Assembly: GCA_022828595.1 (NCBI GenBank)
Contig: JAKGHH010000002.1
Location: 43,432,222 to 43,496,221, forward strand
Length of the DNA: 64,000 bases
Direction: 5' to 3'
Source: Nelumbo lutea
Taxonomy: Eukaryota > Streptophyta > Magnoliopsida > Proteales > Nelumbonaceae
Part shown: positions 1 to 10,717 of the stretch, one piece after another
Numbering within the stretch: the first letter of the stretch is position 1
Layout: each line of letters begins with the position of its first letter
Notes under the pieces: generated by a model
Told to the model about the DNA's origin: nothing
The model's input: only the letters and a program-made list of their open reading frames with translations
The model's database searches: none
Made by a program: the position numbers and the translations under genes

Positions 1-131
1 TCTCTCTCCTTCTCTTCTCAATCGAATGCAATAACAAAGGAGAAATTGAGGAGGATGTTGCCCTTATAATTAGAGCAGAATGGGCAAAATAGAGGAGTGC
101 ATCTAGAGTATTATGTGATAGACGAATACCA

Positions 132-378
132 TGGTTTTCAAAACCATACCGGACCTGACGGTTGGACCGGAAAAACTGGAAACCGGTTAGGTGACCGGTT
201 CTGTTTTACCCCAGAACCGTTATTTCGCCAAAAACCGTTGAACTGCTCGAACTGACCAATGATTTGGATTTTTTATTTTTATTTATTTTTTGTTAGAATG
301 GGCTGTCCCTTCGGATCAAATGGTTGGACCATTCGACCTAGGAACCGGACCCCTGACCGGTTTGGTTTTAAAAACCTC
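132..378. repeat. Short non-autonomous element, ACCGG-rich family
   Basis: The two ends are related inverted sequences (left GGTTTTCAAAACC, right GGTTTTAAAAACC). The body is rich in ACCGG and in the phrase TTTTACCCCAGAACCG. It is flanked by an 11-bp direct repeat, GACGAATACCA, at 121-131 and 379-389. A duplication of 9-11 bp points to a Mutator-type MITE. Related copies lie near 53.2, 54.0, 54.8 and 60.6 kb. No coding capacity is seen. Confidence 0.6.
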
Positions 379-429
379 GACGAATACCACTTTGGATAAA
401 AGGAAAATTCTATAGAATAATTGTATGAT

Positions 430-800
430 CATCTATGTTGTATGTAGCAGTGTGTTGGGAAGCTAAGAAATAGCATGTCTAAAAGCTGAGTGTGGTAGAA
501 ATGCAAATGCTTAGATGGATGAGTGGTAAATCTAGAAAGGATAGGATTAGAGATGAAGTTATATGAAGGAATGTAGGAGTAGCCCCAATAGGCGATAAAA
601 TGAGAGAGTAAATTAGGATGTTTGTCCACATGCATAGAAGATCATCTACAGTGCCTTAAGAAAAAGTGATTCGTTACAAGTTGAAGGGGCTAGAAGTGCG
701 TATAATTTAACAAAGGATATGTCACTGAACAGAATGGAATGGTGAAACAGGAATCATGTAGCTAACCCTGTGTAGTTGGGATGAGGCTTAGATGATGGTG
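430..800 (+). mobile_element. RTE-type LINE, 3' end of ORF2 (decayed)
   Basis: Conceptual translation, with several stops and shifts, gives the carboxy end typical of plant RTE-clade LINE polyproteins. The recognisable pieces are an MLRWMSGKSRKDRIR-like block, then NVGVAPIGDKMRE, then a HMHRR block. The tail reads close to 'gtagttgggatgaggcttagatgatg', the usual 3' tail of plant RTE elements. The catalytic domains are absent, so this is a 5'-truncated dead copy. Confidence 0.7.
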
Positions 801-840
801 ATTTTGCTTGGGGGTAGTAAAAAAATGTTAATAACTTATC

Positions 841-1174
841 AAATTGTCTTTTGATAGAATTATCCAGTGAGGCGATGATGTAATAGTGGGCAAGAATGTC
901 TTTGTCTTCCCATTCGCGATATTCTTTCTTTCTTGCCTCAGAAACTCTTTCATCAAGATGTTCAGGTGCCTTCTAATTGGCAATTTTGTCCAATTTCTCG
1001 GATGTGAGCATCAAATTAAGGTTGTTGTATCCAATTCGCATAGTTGGGTCATTTCAACTTATTGTCATTGTTTTCAGCAAGAAGAAGAAGAAGAGAAGAA
1101 GATGTGAGAGTCAAAAAATTCTTGTTTGGTGGCGTCAGCTTTTAATTTAAATAGTAGGGCGACTAAGGCATAAC
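841..1174 (-). mobile_element. Possible 3' LTR of the adjacent copia relic
   Basis: On the - strand a polypurine run (TTGAGGGGGAG) is followed at 1175 by TGTTATGCC. This is the normal order of polypurine tract and LTR start in Ty1/copia elements. The following 330 bases therefore probably belong to the 3' LTR. I cannot find its far end or a second LTR copy in the window. Confidence 0.4.
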
Positions 1175-1175
1175 A

Positions 1176-1677
1176 CTCCCCCTCAAGTTGGGGCGTAGAT
1201 GTCAATCATCCCCAACTTGTCACAAAGATCATAATGTCGTAGTGAGCATAATCCTTTAGTAAGAACATCTGGAAGCTGTTCATCAGAGCTAATATGCAGG
1301 GAGTGCACACTTGCCCCTTCTCAATTTTCTCTTTGATGAAATGTTTGTCAACCTCAATATGCTTGGTTCTATCATGGAGAATTGGGTTGGCTGCGATGTT
1401 GATGGCAGCTTTTTTATCACAGTAGAGTGACATAGGATCATCAAAAGGAAATCCTAATTCACTCAATAGGTTCTTGATCCATAGTACTCCATGTGACATA
1501 GCCATGTATTTTGCTTCTGCACTTGACCTGGCCACCACACTGTTTTTTGCTTCTCCAAGTTACAAGGTTTCCACCAATAAAGGCACAATATCCGCTGGTG
1601 GATTTTCTGTCATCCACTGAGTTGGCCCAATTTGCATTTGTGTACACCTTTACTCTCATGTGTGGGAAATTGTCCAA
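1176..1677 (-). mobile_element. Ty1/copia pol fragment, RNase H domain
   Basis: Two overlapping - strand frames give the C-terminal RNase H of a copia polyprotein. They carry a DRKSTSGYC block, an SSAEAKYMA block, and YCDKKAAINIAANPILHDRTKHIEVDKHF-type residues. A frameshift near 1530 separates the two halves. The RT, integrase and gag parts are missing, and the sequence loses similarity at about 1678. It ends at a polypurine tract, which marks the 3' end of the element. Confidence 0.85.
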
Positions 1678-2876
1678 AACCCACCATCACTTTTTTATGA
1701 ATTCTCTTAAACTCACCATAACTTTTCAAAACGTCCAAAACTCACCGTGTCAGTGAGATAATGGTAACTTGACTAACGGGCATCGCCAATTTACTATTTT
1801 ACCCTGCATTATATTCGATCCATTTTGCAATATACCAAAATTACACCCATCATTCTTCAACCCAAAACCCTAACAGTGAGAAAGCATTGGCTGCTACTTT
1901 CTTCCTCCATCGACCACTACTTCTCTCTTGTCTAAGAACTTGAAGATTTGAGGATTTGAGACTGATTAATGCTGATAGCACCAGAGAAGAATGCGTCTCC
2001 CATCAATGACTAATGGACAGGATATACTCTTATGAAGTTTTAGACAATCCATTGGCCGCTACTTTTTCCTCCATACGCATTCGATACTCATCAATGACTG
2101 TTCCCATCATCTGAGAGGAAGAACTGTCGGAATATTGCTGCAACTTCTCACTGGCTGCTGCTTCTCTCATCGTTTGAGAAGAACAGTCAGATTATTGCCT
2201 CTTTTATAGCTTGTGAGGTCTTGCAATTCATTTTATCACTCCTCTACATTTTCAGTCCTATGCCCCTGTCTTGGTCCAACAGATTGTGAGTTCTTCTTGA
2301 AGTTCAATTTATGATTCCTCCTTTACATTTTCAGTCCTATGCCCCTGTTTAGATCCAACAGCTTGTGAACTTTTCTTGAAATCCTTCTCCATGATCTTCA
2401 TTTGATCAAATGTCTCTTTTACTTCCTCCAAAATAGAAGAAAAAAACTCCAATGCAACTGTATACAAGTTGTTCCATTGTATTACTCATCTGGACTCCAC
2501 CACCTTCAGAGTTCATCCCCTGACCAATCAATGGTGGTATGGGTCCCATCCATTAGACAAGATTGATCAATGTTCAAATCATTTGTTGGACCAACATCTG
2601 GTTTCCAACAAACTTTTTGATTCCATGAGAGCTGAGGATAGATAAATAGCTAGAGCGCCACATAAACACAAAGGTGGAGACATGGAATTCGAATTGCTCA
2701 ACTGAACATCAATTATAATTAAAATGATTAATGGGAATGGTGCCAAACAAGGAAAAGAAATGGAAAGAACACAAATGTCAAATGGGTTTTGAGCTTATAC
2801 AGGCAAATGGATGCAAATGCTCTTTTTGGGTGTTTTATCTAGCTCAATAGTTCTTTCTCTTCCTTGCTGTCTGATG
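1678..2876. other. No gene recognised; small tandem duplication
   Basis: I see no supportable coding region. Around 2228-2390 a segment of about 77 bp is repeated in tandem: the phrase 'cattttcagtcctatgcccctg' begins near 2248 and again near 2325. The stretch beginning at about 1678 abruptly replaces the copia frame, so a repeat boundary probably lies there. Confidence 0.4.
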
Positions 2877-3213
2877 TCATTTTGGTGCGGCTGGGGTCCT
2901 GTTAGAAACTAAAGCAAGGATTGAACTGGAGAGCTTGTTAATGGCATCAACAAGATCATTAATGGCTTCCCTATCGATCTCTACCCTTAACTCCTCGATC
3001 TTCAGTCTTCTCTCCTGCACTGTAAGGTCTCTGTGCCTTCTCTCCTCCTCACAAGCTTGAAGAGCTTCTGCTATAATGGATGCACTCTTTGAGATTGCAG
3101 AACCCACCTCATGTGAGTTGTTAATAGCACTGCTGGTTCCCTCTCCTCTTCTCCTCCTCTTTGCTTGAGATTGTGAATGCTCACTTGTATCAGAATCTGA
3201 GCTATCAACATCT
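2877..3213 (-). pseudogene. Orphan C-terminal exon of a trihelix-type transcription factor
   Basis: The frame encodes a basic patch (KRRRRGEG), then an Ala/Ser stretch, then a charged helix with EERRHRD, ERRLKIEELRVE and EINDLVDAINKLSSSILALVS-like spacing. It ends at a stop near 2877. This arrangement matches, from memory, the carboxy end of plant trihelix (GT/ASR3-like) DNA-binding factors, where a coiled helix follows the Myb/SANT-like domain. A plausible splice acceptor (TTTGGAG) precedes the exon at about 3213. No trihelix-domain exon is visible upstream on the - strand within several kb, so this is probably a detached or captured exon. An unrecognised gene with a very distant first exon is possible. 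Confidence 0.45.
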
Positions 3214-3260
3214 CCAAACATAAAATATGGAATCAGACCATAATTAAATACCAAGAACAT

Positions 3261-4780
3261 GCTGTCAATGTTAATAAAAGATCAATTGATTATCATCTTA
3301 CGTATAATGTGAATAAAATATGTATTGAATGCAAGGGTTGAACTGTATGTATAACATATAAACTCAAGAAAGATAACCAATAATAATTAATTTTTGTTGA
3401 ATAAAATCAGAGAGAAAAATAACTGTTCATTCAATACATTACAGAGACCATTGCTGCTCATGTTTATGCACAGACACTACCAGCCCTTTAGTATTGAACC
3501 CAGTGCTATTACTCATTCAACATTGGAGTTGGAGTTGGATCTGAGCTGTTTGACAACTGGGTTGTTCCTAGCCCAAATTTATATTTATGTTTGATGTATG
3601 GATTTTAACTTTCTGGTTGAGGAAGGAATGTACAGGCTCGAATGCTTGTGGTTGCCTTGGTAAACTAATTCTTAGACAAAACAAAGCAACCAGAAGTAAA
3701 CAAAAAAAAAAAAAAAAATCTTAGAGACCATTTGCTGAAGTTTGAATGGGTCCAGGCCCCAGGCCAGATGCAATTTAAATTCTTAAAAGTCTCCCCAACT
3801 TGAACAGTTGCACCCCTACAAATTCTTAGTCATTTGTACCAAGAAAAAGAAATAGGTAATGCTTTATCTAATTCTGACGTTACTAAGTGCATTTGCTGAT
3901 TGATTTCTTTCATTATTATTCTTTTTCCTGTGTAATAAATGCATATAAATATAAAATATTAAATTTATCAATAATAAATTTTATGTAATTATATATAATA
4001 TATGTGTACATAGTTATACTACATATATACATAAAGTAATAATTTTTATTAGACTTGGATTTTAATCGGATCAGATGGGGTTAAATCTGCATCTGATCCA
4101 ATTATTAGTCAAATGCAAGTTCTAACATCCAAATCCTACATAATTGGATTTAGTGGAATCAAGTATTAGACTTTTAGAGTCTATTTACAACCCTAGCGGG
4201 TAGGGCCTAAGCTAAATAACCCCTAAGCTTGACTTAGAAGTTATATAAATATATGGTAAATATTATATAAATAACAAATTTTATATTAATATATAGATAG
4301 AGATTTGCATGTATTTTTTTGTAATAGATTAAAATTAAATTTTAATTTTAATTTGTAAAAAATCATAGTTTTATAATAACACGGGCAAGCCTGTTCCGAT
4401 CCCTAGCCCAAACAAATATTATTATGCTTGGGGTGTGCACTGAGTTCGGCCAAACAGCCTTAAAAACTATTAATAAAGTACCAAATTGTGGCTCAAGATC
4501 TTTTATTTTTTGGTTCATTAGGCTACATAATAGTCCCCCATAGCTCATTCGACTTCAATATTAATAATTTTTATCTAAAAATAGTTAAAAACCCCAAAAA
4601 ATGATGCATGTACGAGTTGTATTCAGTTTGGCTAGATCTAATTACAAATTACACATTGCTTTTAGGGTGCAACTTGGGTGGGTTAGGTAAAGTTAAGGAT
4701 CAACACAAGCCTAGCCTGAAGTCTTAAACCTCCATCTCATGCTTAGATTAATTTAATTATGGCTACAACATAATTTTATA
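3261..4780. other. AT-rich intergenic DNA, no gene seen
   Basis: The stretch is AT-rich, with poly(A) near 3702-3718 and long AT runs around 3930-4060 and 4250-4370. Only short open frames occur, without recognisable motifs. It looks like decayed repeat DNA. Confidence 0.5.
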
Positions 4781-4782
4781 TC

Positions 4783-5000
4783 ATTATCATCATCATCCAT
4801 ACCTTACCCCAACTATATGGGGGTCAGCTACATTAATCCTGTTTCACCAATCCGTCCTATTTAAATCCATATCTACTATTAAATTGTTAGTGCTTAAATC
4901 ATTTCTTACTACCTAAGTTCTTATGGATAACAGCATTCTTAATCTTATCTAGTTTTCTACTCATTCATCTAAGCATTCACTTTTCTACCATATTTATTTA
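4783..5000 (-). mobile_element. RTE-type LINE 3' end, truncated
   Basis: Read on the - strand, the region contains a MLR-x-MSRKL-like block, then NRTDW...NVADPHIVGVRYG, then an ATG-GAT-GAT tail. This is the 3' terminus of a plant RTE LINE, like the + strand copy at 430-800 but with an internal deletion. No intact frame remains. Confidence 0.6.
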
Positions 5001-5009
5001 TAGATAAAA

Positions 5010-5200
5010 AAACATAGGTACAAGAATAGAGAGATAGACACTCTTATCTCACCTAATCAGAATAACAAATCAAGAGAACAATTACAAGATAGTCCAAACC
5101 AAAGAATCCCTATATACCCCTTGTTTAGCTAATCCATCAACAAAAGAGTTAGCACTTCTTTTACGTCCTCGATTGAGCCGCATAATACATTAATGATAGA
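5010..5200 (-). mobile_element. L1-type LINE, RNase H C-terminus and tail
   Basis: The - strand translation includes SANSFVDGLAKQGV, the terminal motif of the RNase H domain of plant L1 elements (compare ADFLAK-GV at 7.8 kb and VDGLAKQGV at 44.5 kb). It is followed by a short AT-rich 3' UTR. Only the last fraction of the element remains. Confidence 0.55.
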
Positions 5201-5271
5201 GTAATGCTCGGCCATGTGGTTGTTGCCTTAATGGCATTCGACATGCAAAGTTGTTACGGAAAGCCCATTAC

Positions 5272-5793
5272 TAGGGCTGCAAGTCAGGTCGGGTTGAGGC
5301 CAACTCTAGTCCAACCCTATGTTCTAAACCCCTAACCCAACCTGACCTACCCAACCCTAACCCTAACCCTAACCCTAACTAATTCCTTTAACCCTAACCC
5401 AACCCGATGTCAACTTTGGGTTGGGTTGGGTCCAATCCAACCTTCCCATCCCTTAAAATCTATAGAAAAATAAGTATTTGTTTATCGTGAGTTATGACTT
5501 AAATAGATTTTTTCTCAAAAATATAAATTCATGAAATCAACAATAATGAAATACAAAATTATGAAAATAAAATTACAACTATCATGCATCTAAATAAATC
5601 AATGTATGTTTTATATATATATAGTAGAGTTGTCGACTAGTATTATAGGGGGTTGGGTTGCCCGGGGGGTCAACCCTAACCCAATCCAAACTAAGGTCAG
5701 GTTCAAGAATTTCAACCCTAACCCTAACCCGGTCATCAACTTGGCCCAATCCAACCCGACTTTCGGGCTAACCTGGCCCAAGTTGCAGCCCTA
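5272..5793. repeat. hAT-type MITE rich in telomere-like CCCTAA
   Basis: The ends are TAGGGCTGCAAG and its near-inverse TTGCAGCCCTA. The flanks carry a 7-of-8 match target duplication (CCCATTAC at 5264-5271, CCCATTAA at 5794-5801). The 522-bp body is dominated by variants of CAACCCTAACCC and GGTTGGGTTGGG, including four perfect CCCTAA units at 5355-5378. TIR type and 8-bp duplication point to the hAT superfamily. No transposase is encoded. Confidence 0.7.
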
Positions 5794-6050
5794 CCCATTA
5801 AACTAACTCCACGAGGAAAGGGACCTCGCCTATAAATATGGATCTCACCGATCACGAGTAATCTCGCTTATGCATACTAATTTTCTTACTTGCTCATGCT
5901 TTCATCTCACATATGCATCATGGTTTTTTGAGACCTAACTTGATTGTTGGAATCCTCACCCCGGATATCATTCCTTGGAGCCACGTTGATATCATTCCTT
6001 AGAGCCTTTAACGTTTTTGTGGGATCCTCCATTAGGACTTTCAAAATTGA

Positions 6051-6411
6051 GGCCTTGTTTGGATAGACTTTTATAAAGTATGTTCATACTTTTGAAAGTA
6101 CAAAAATACGATTTTGTGCGAATGGTGACCACCCATTGATAAAAACCTTGACCCTACCTCCACTTGCCACTACTAAAGTCGGGTTACCGTCATCGGTCTC
6201 AAACCTTGAAACCACCAAAAACCATCACATGGAGTACAAGGACATGCTTTTGCCAAACAGAAAATGGTACTTTTGTTTTGGAAATCATGTTTTTCAAATT
6301 ATTTTACCCAAATGATTTTCGAAAAAAAAGTATCTAAGTAAAAGTATTTTATGTGTTTTATACTTTGACATTTTTAAAAGTACAAAAGTCAAAATCTATC
6401 CAAACAGCGCC
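6051..6411. repeat. MITE with GGCCTTGTTTGGATAGA ends
   Basis: The left end GGCCTTGTTTGGATAGA and the right end TCTATCCAAACAGCGCC are imperfect inverted repeats. Both arms continue with related 'tacttttgaaagtacaaaa' sequence. The flanking trinucleotides (TGA and TTA) are close to the TTA/TAA preferred by PIF/Harbinger elements but not identical. Non-coding. Confidence 0.55.
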
Positions 6412-7669
6412 TTAGATTTCCCATGCTGTTAATTTCAGCGACATCATAAAGCTTTATTAGAGGCGCAATTTTCTCTTTCTAGCGTTTCTTACACTGAGTT
6501 TCTTCTGATATAGTTATTTTGGTGATGGATGTTCGAAGCCTGAATACAGGGAAGTTTCTTAACTTTTTCTTATCGTTTTCTCTTTCTAACGTTTCTTACC
6601 CTGACTTTTCTGTCTTTTATTTTTTTGGCTAATCTTGTTCTGGATCCTCCGTGCACAGCATAGTTCGGTCCAGATTCTCAGTTTAGCTCGTACCAGTGTC
6701 CGAGCTGTCCGTGATTTGCGTGGTTGAGTTTTAATCGTATCTTGGCTGGATGGAGGTGAAAGGCCTCAAGAAAAAACGCAAAATGCGTATTCATAATATT
6801 ATAGCAAAACAAATTCTCTCTTCCCCAACAGGGAAATACGGTTGGAATTTGTAATTCTACAAGGGAGGAAGTTAATCTCCACAAATCCCTGATACAATCC
6901 AGGATGGATGACAGGAGGAATAAAATTCCCCAGATTGTGAAAAATTATTTAAGGAGAAATCCCTAGGGGAAAATGAAAAAGAAGCAAGTCTGTTCGCCCG
7001 GGAACCAGTCCTTTCCTGGTTGATAGAATGGTTTTGGAGAATGCATGAAGCAGAGTGGAAGAACTCTCAAAACTGGCAACAGAAGAATTTTCAACTGCTA
7101 ACTGCGCTCATAGCGAAAGTTCAAAGATGTTGCCAACCAGCAGAATGATGTTGTCAAGCGAAGGGAAGGATTCGCCTTCTAATGAAAAAGGATACAGAGG
7201 AGATAAAAACCAATCCAGAAAGAAACGATGCACAATATAAGGATTGCTTGGAAGTCAACCAAGATCTTCTCACTATGCTTTCTATGGTTGCTGAGACGAG
7301 TAAGGCTAGAAGGTCTCTGAACGTGGAATCTCAGAAAGAAATGGAGATTTTAATGAATTTATATATGATTGGGACTGATGGAAATGGAAATGAAAGGATT
7401 GCCATTTACTTGGAGAAACAAGACGACTTGGGACTTTGGGAGAGAATTGATTGGGTCTTGGCCAAAAAGGCTTGGAGAGAGACTTTTCCAAATGCTCTTC
7501 TCTAGAATTTGGCCTTCGAAGTTATAAATCAAGCTTGGGGCCTGGAGTCAACAGCGAGAGCTGTTCAATTTGTGAAAAAGAGAAACAACCTTGTTTGCAA
7601 CTTGAGAAAATGGAATGAAAAGAAGTTTGGAAATATTTTCCAAAAGGAAAAAGAAATCTTCCTACCTCC

Positions 7670-8408
7670 TTTTTTTTTTTTTTTTTTTGAATCAAAGGTA
7701 ACTTTTTATTAAAGAAGAAATAAACAAAAATACATGAGAGGATGTACTGAAGCCAAGAGAGAGGCTTGGCCAGCTTACAAAGGCAAACAACTGTCACTAA
7801 ACAAGAAATCTCTAGAGACCCCTGATTTTGCTAAGAAATCAGCAACAGAATTTTGCTCCCTAGGAATCCAGACCAACTTCACATTCATCGAGTCTAGGAT
7901 GTCCCTGGCTTTAGCTAAAAAGTGGGCTAATCTCCAAGACCCTCCCTTATCCTGTAACCAAGTTATAACATTTGCAAAATCCCCTTTAATTGTTTGTTAA
8001 GGAGGATAATCTTAGCTGCTTGGCGAGGTGAATTCTTGTGAGTGCTGCCAAAACCTCAACCTTTACACCCCCAATTCGTGCTTGACCTGTGGGACCTTGG
8101 GCACTACTGTCAAAGTTTAAAATCATTTCTCCTTCTTCTTCTCTAGGAGCTTGGCTTATAGTTCACTCAGAAGTTGGAGAGGATTGTAGGATTTCTGGTA
8201 GGTTTCTCTAGAGATCATTTAGAGAGAGCCCCTTGAACGCTTCAAAATTAATTACCCAAAGATTGCAGAGATGTGTGATGTAGGAAGTTAGATCTTCAAT
8301 ATTTCTAGCTTTATTTTCAAAGGTTCTAATATTCCTTTTTTCCCAAATACCCCACAAGGCTGCATGTGTCACTATATTCCAGTAAAATCTTCATCTTTTT
8401 CCAAGCCC
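7670..8408 (-). mobile_element. Second L1 3' fragment inserted into the first, with target duplication
   Basis: A 19-base T run at 7670-7688 is the poly(A) tail of a - strand L1. Its RNase H C-terminus reads, with stops, NFDSSAQGPTGQARIGGVKVEVLAALTRIH...SVADFLAKSGVSRDFLFSD on the - strand. The copy is flanked by TCTTCCTAC at 7657-7665 and again at 8409-8417. When the insert and one repeat copy are ignored, the host L1 frame runs on directly (KEKEIFL before, LEEVQKNMTEN after). It is therefore a 5'-truncated retrotransposition into an older L1. Confidence 0.85.
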
Positions 8409-10396
8409 TCTTCCTACGTCTTGAGGAAGTACAGAAGAACATGACTGAGAACAAGAGCAATAAAACTATCATAAACTTGGAATTAGCTCACCAGAAACAA
8501 TTAAACAACATCCTTACTCGTGAGGAAGCATACCGGGAGTAGAAATCAATAATCGACCGGATTAACTTGGGAGACAAAAATAATAGGTTTTTTCACACTA
8601 TAGCTTCCATAAAAAAAAAAAAAAAGATAAAAACAGAATTGTTTATGTAAAGTTGAACAATGGGCAAAGGTTAGAGGAACCTAGTGACAACTTTGAACTA
8701 AGATTCCAGACCGATGGAACTAGTGAAATTGATGAATTTATCAGTGAAATTGGTTGTTGCATCACAGAGGAACAAAACCGTAATATTTGTAAGGAAGTCT
8801 CGGATGAGGAAATTTTTGAGACCCTCCAATCTGTTAAGGGCCTCAAATCCCCATGCCCTAATGGGCTAAATGCCCTATTTTACAAAAAATTATGGAATAC
8901 TATCAAAGGTTCAATTTGTAAGGCGGTCAAAGTCTTCTTTCATTCGGGGAAGCTCTGCCCAATTTTAAACAAAACATTTATTGTGCTAATCCCAAAAAAT
9001 AAAAACCCTGAAAATGTTAATCATTATAGGCCAATTAACCTTTGTAATATCATTTACAAAATTATATCAAAAATTTTGGTTAGCAAAGTTAAACCTTTCT
9101 TGGATAAGATTATTTTTCCATACCAGAGCGCTTTTGTCCCAAATAGACAAATTAATGATAATATGTGAAAATTTGGATTCCATGAAGGGACCCAAGATTA
9201 TAATTAATGAGAGCCCATCTAAGGAATTCTCTCCATCTAGGGGAATTAGACAAGGTGACCCTCTCTCCCCTTACATTCTTGTGTTAGGTGCTAAAGCTCT
9301 TGCAAAAAAAAAAAAAAAAAAGTGAAAAGGAATCAACTGAGAAAGGTAATCCCATTGGGTGCAAAGCCTCAAAGAAAGGACCCAAGATTCCTATTCGCCT
9401 AAAAATTAAAGAAAAACTTACAAAATTTGTTAAATCTACAGTGCATTTCTCAAAGAACATTCCCAAAAGGCTCCAAAAGATTTTGGCTTGTGTGTTAAGT
9501 ATTCCCATCCAAGACAATTGGGGCTGCTATCTAGGAGATCCTATCGTAAATGGGAGAGTATCAAAAAAACTTTCAGGACTTAAAGGAGAAAAATGACAAA
9601 AAAAATAAACGAGTTGAAAAAGAATACCCTCTCTAAGGTGGGTAGATTCACCCTCAAATTCCATGACTAATACAATGCCCCAAATTTAAATGCGCTCTTT
9701 CAAACTTTCAGAAAACATAATAATGGATATTGAAAGATCTCAAAGAAATTTCCTTTGGACCAATTCAAATGACAAAAAGCAAAATCACCTCATCAAGTGA
9801 AATCGTGTTTGAACCCCTAAAATGAGGGGTGGGATGAGCTTAAAGAACTTAAGTTGGATCAATGAAGCTATCTTGGCCAAACTTGGGTGAAAAAATTCTA
9901 AATGATAAAAACAATCTATGGGTTAAAGTGATTAAGGGTAGATATCATATCAAAGAATATTTATGGAGTACCAAGGAGAAAAAAGGAATATCATGGGCTT
10001 GGAGAGAAATCTTAAAAGCAAGGGAATTACCTAAAAAGGGCATTAGATGGGAGATTGGAAATGGAAAATTAGTAAGGCTTTGGAAGGATAGATGGATGGA
10101 TGATAGACCTATAGAGGAAATGGTGAACAAAGAAAGGATTGATAATGAATATTTGCTAGTTGCGGATGTGGTGGACCAATATATGGAATGAAATTAGAAT
10201 TAAAAACATAGCCCCAAGGAACATTTGGAATAGGATTAAAACAATATTTATCTCAATGGGGCCGAAAGAGGATAGTCTTATTTGGGAGTCCTAATTCCAA
10301 GGGTACCTTTTCATTTAAAACTGCCCACAATTTAAAATGTGGTTCCATGGGCTCAAGAGATAACTTTAATTGGAATGTAGACATTTGGAGAATTAA

Positions 10397-10717
10397 GGGC
10401 ATGTTCGTTTCCTCTTAACTCTTATCTCTTAAGAGGAATCTTTTAATTTTAAGAGAAAAATGGTTGTTCATTTCCTTTTATCTCTTATCTCTTAAAGTGC
10501 AATCATACAACTTTTTGTTTTCCAATGATACCCCTCAAAAGATAAACAAAAACTCCCATATATGGGGACAAAATGGATATTTGATAATTTTCAAAATTCA
10601 GAACAACATTCTCTGAATTTAGAGTTAAGAGGAAATAAAAGTTCACCAAAACCAATATACATCTTAATGTAATTATTGCACTTTTATATGTCAGACTTTA
10701 GAGCAAATGAATAAGTT
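10397..10717. repeat. Probable MITE inside the L1
   Basis: The L1 frame stops after IWRIKG at about 10396 and resumes near 10718 (PPKVK...QLPSKSMLRRKG). The insert opens with GGGCATGTTCGTTTCC, a PIF/Harbinger-like end preceded by TAA. It has the motif 'ttaactcttatctcttaaga' near the left and an inverse-like 'gagttaagaggaaa' near 10622-10637. A clean right terminal repeat is not visible, so the right boundary is approximate. Confidence 0.4.

Noticed and set aside
5355..5378. Possible telomere or chromosome-fusion scar (CCCTAA units).
   Set aside because: Only four perfect units occur, and they lie inside a bounded MITE with a target duplication, so a true telomere or fusion point is not supported.
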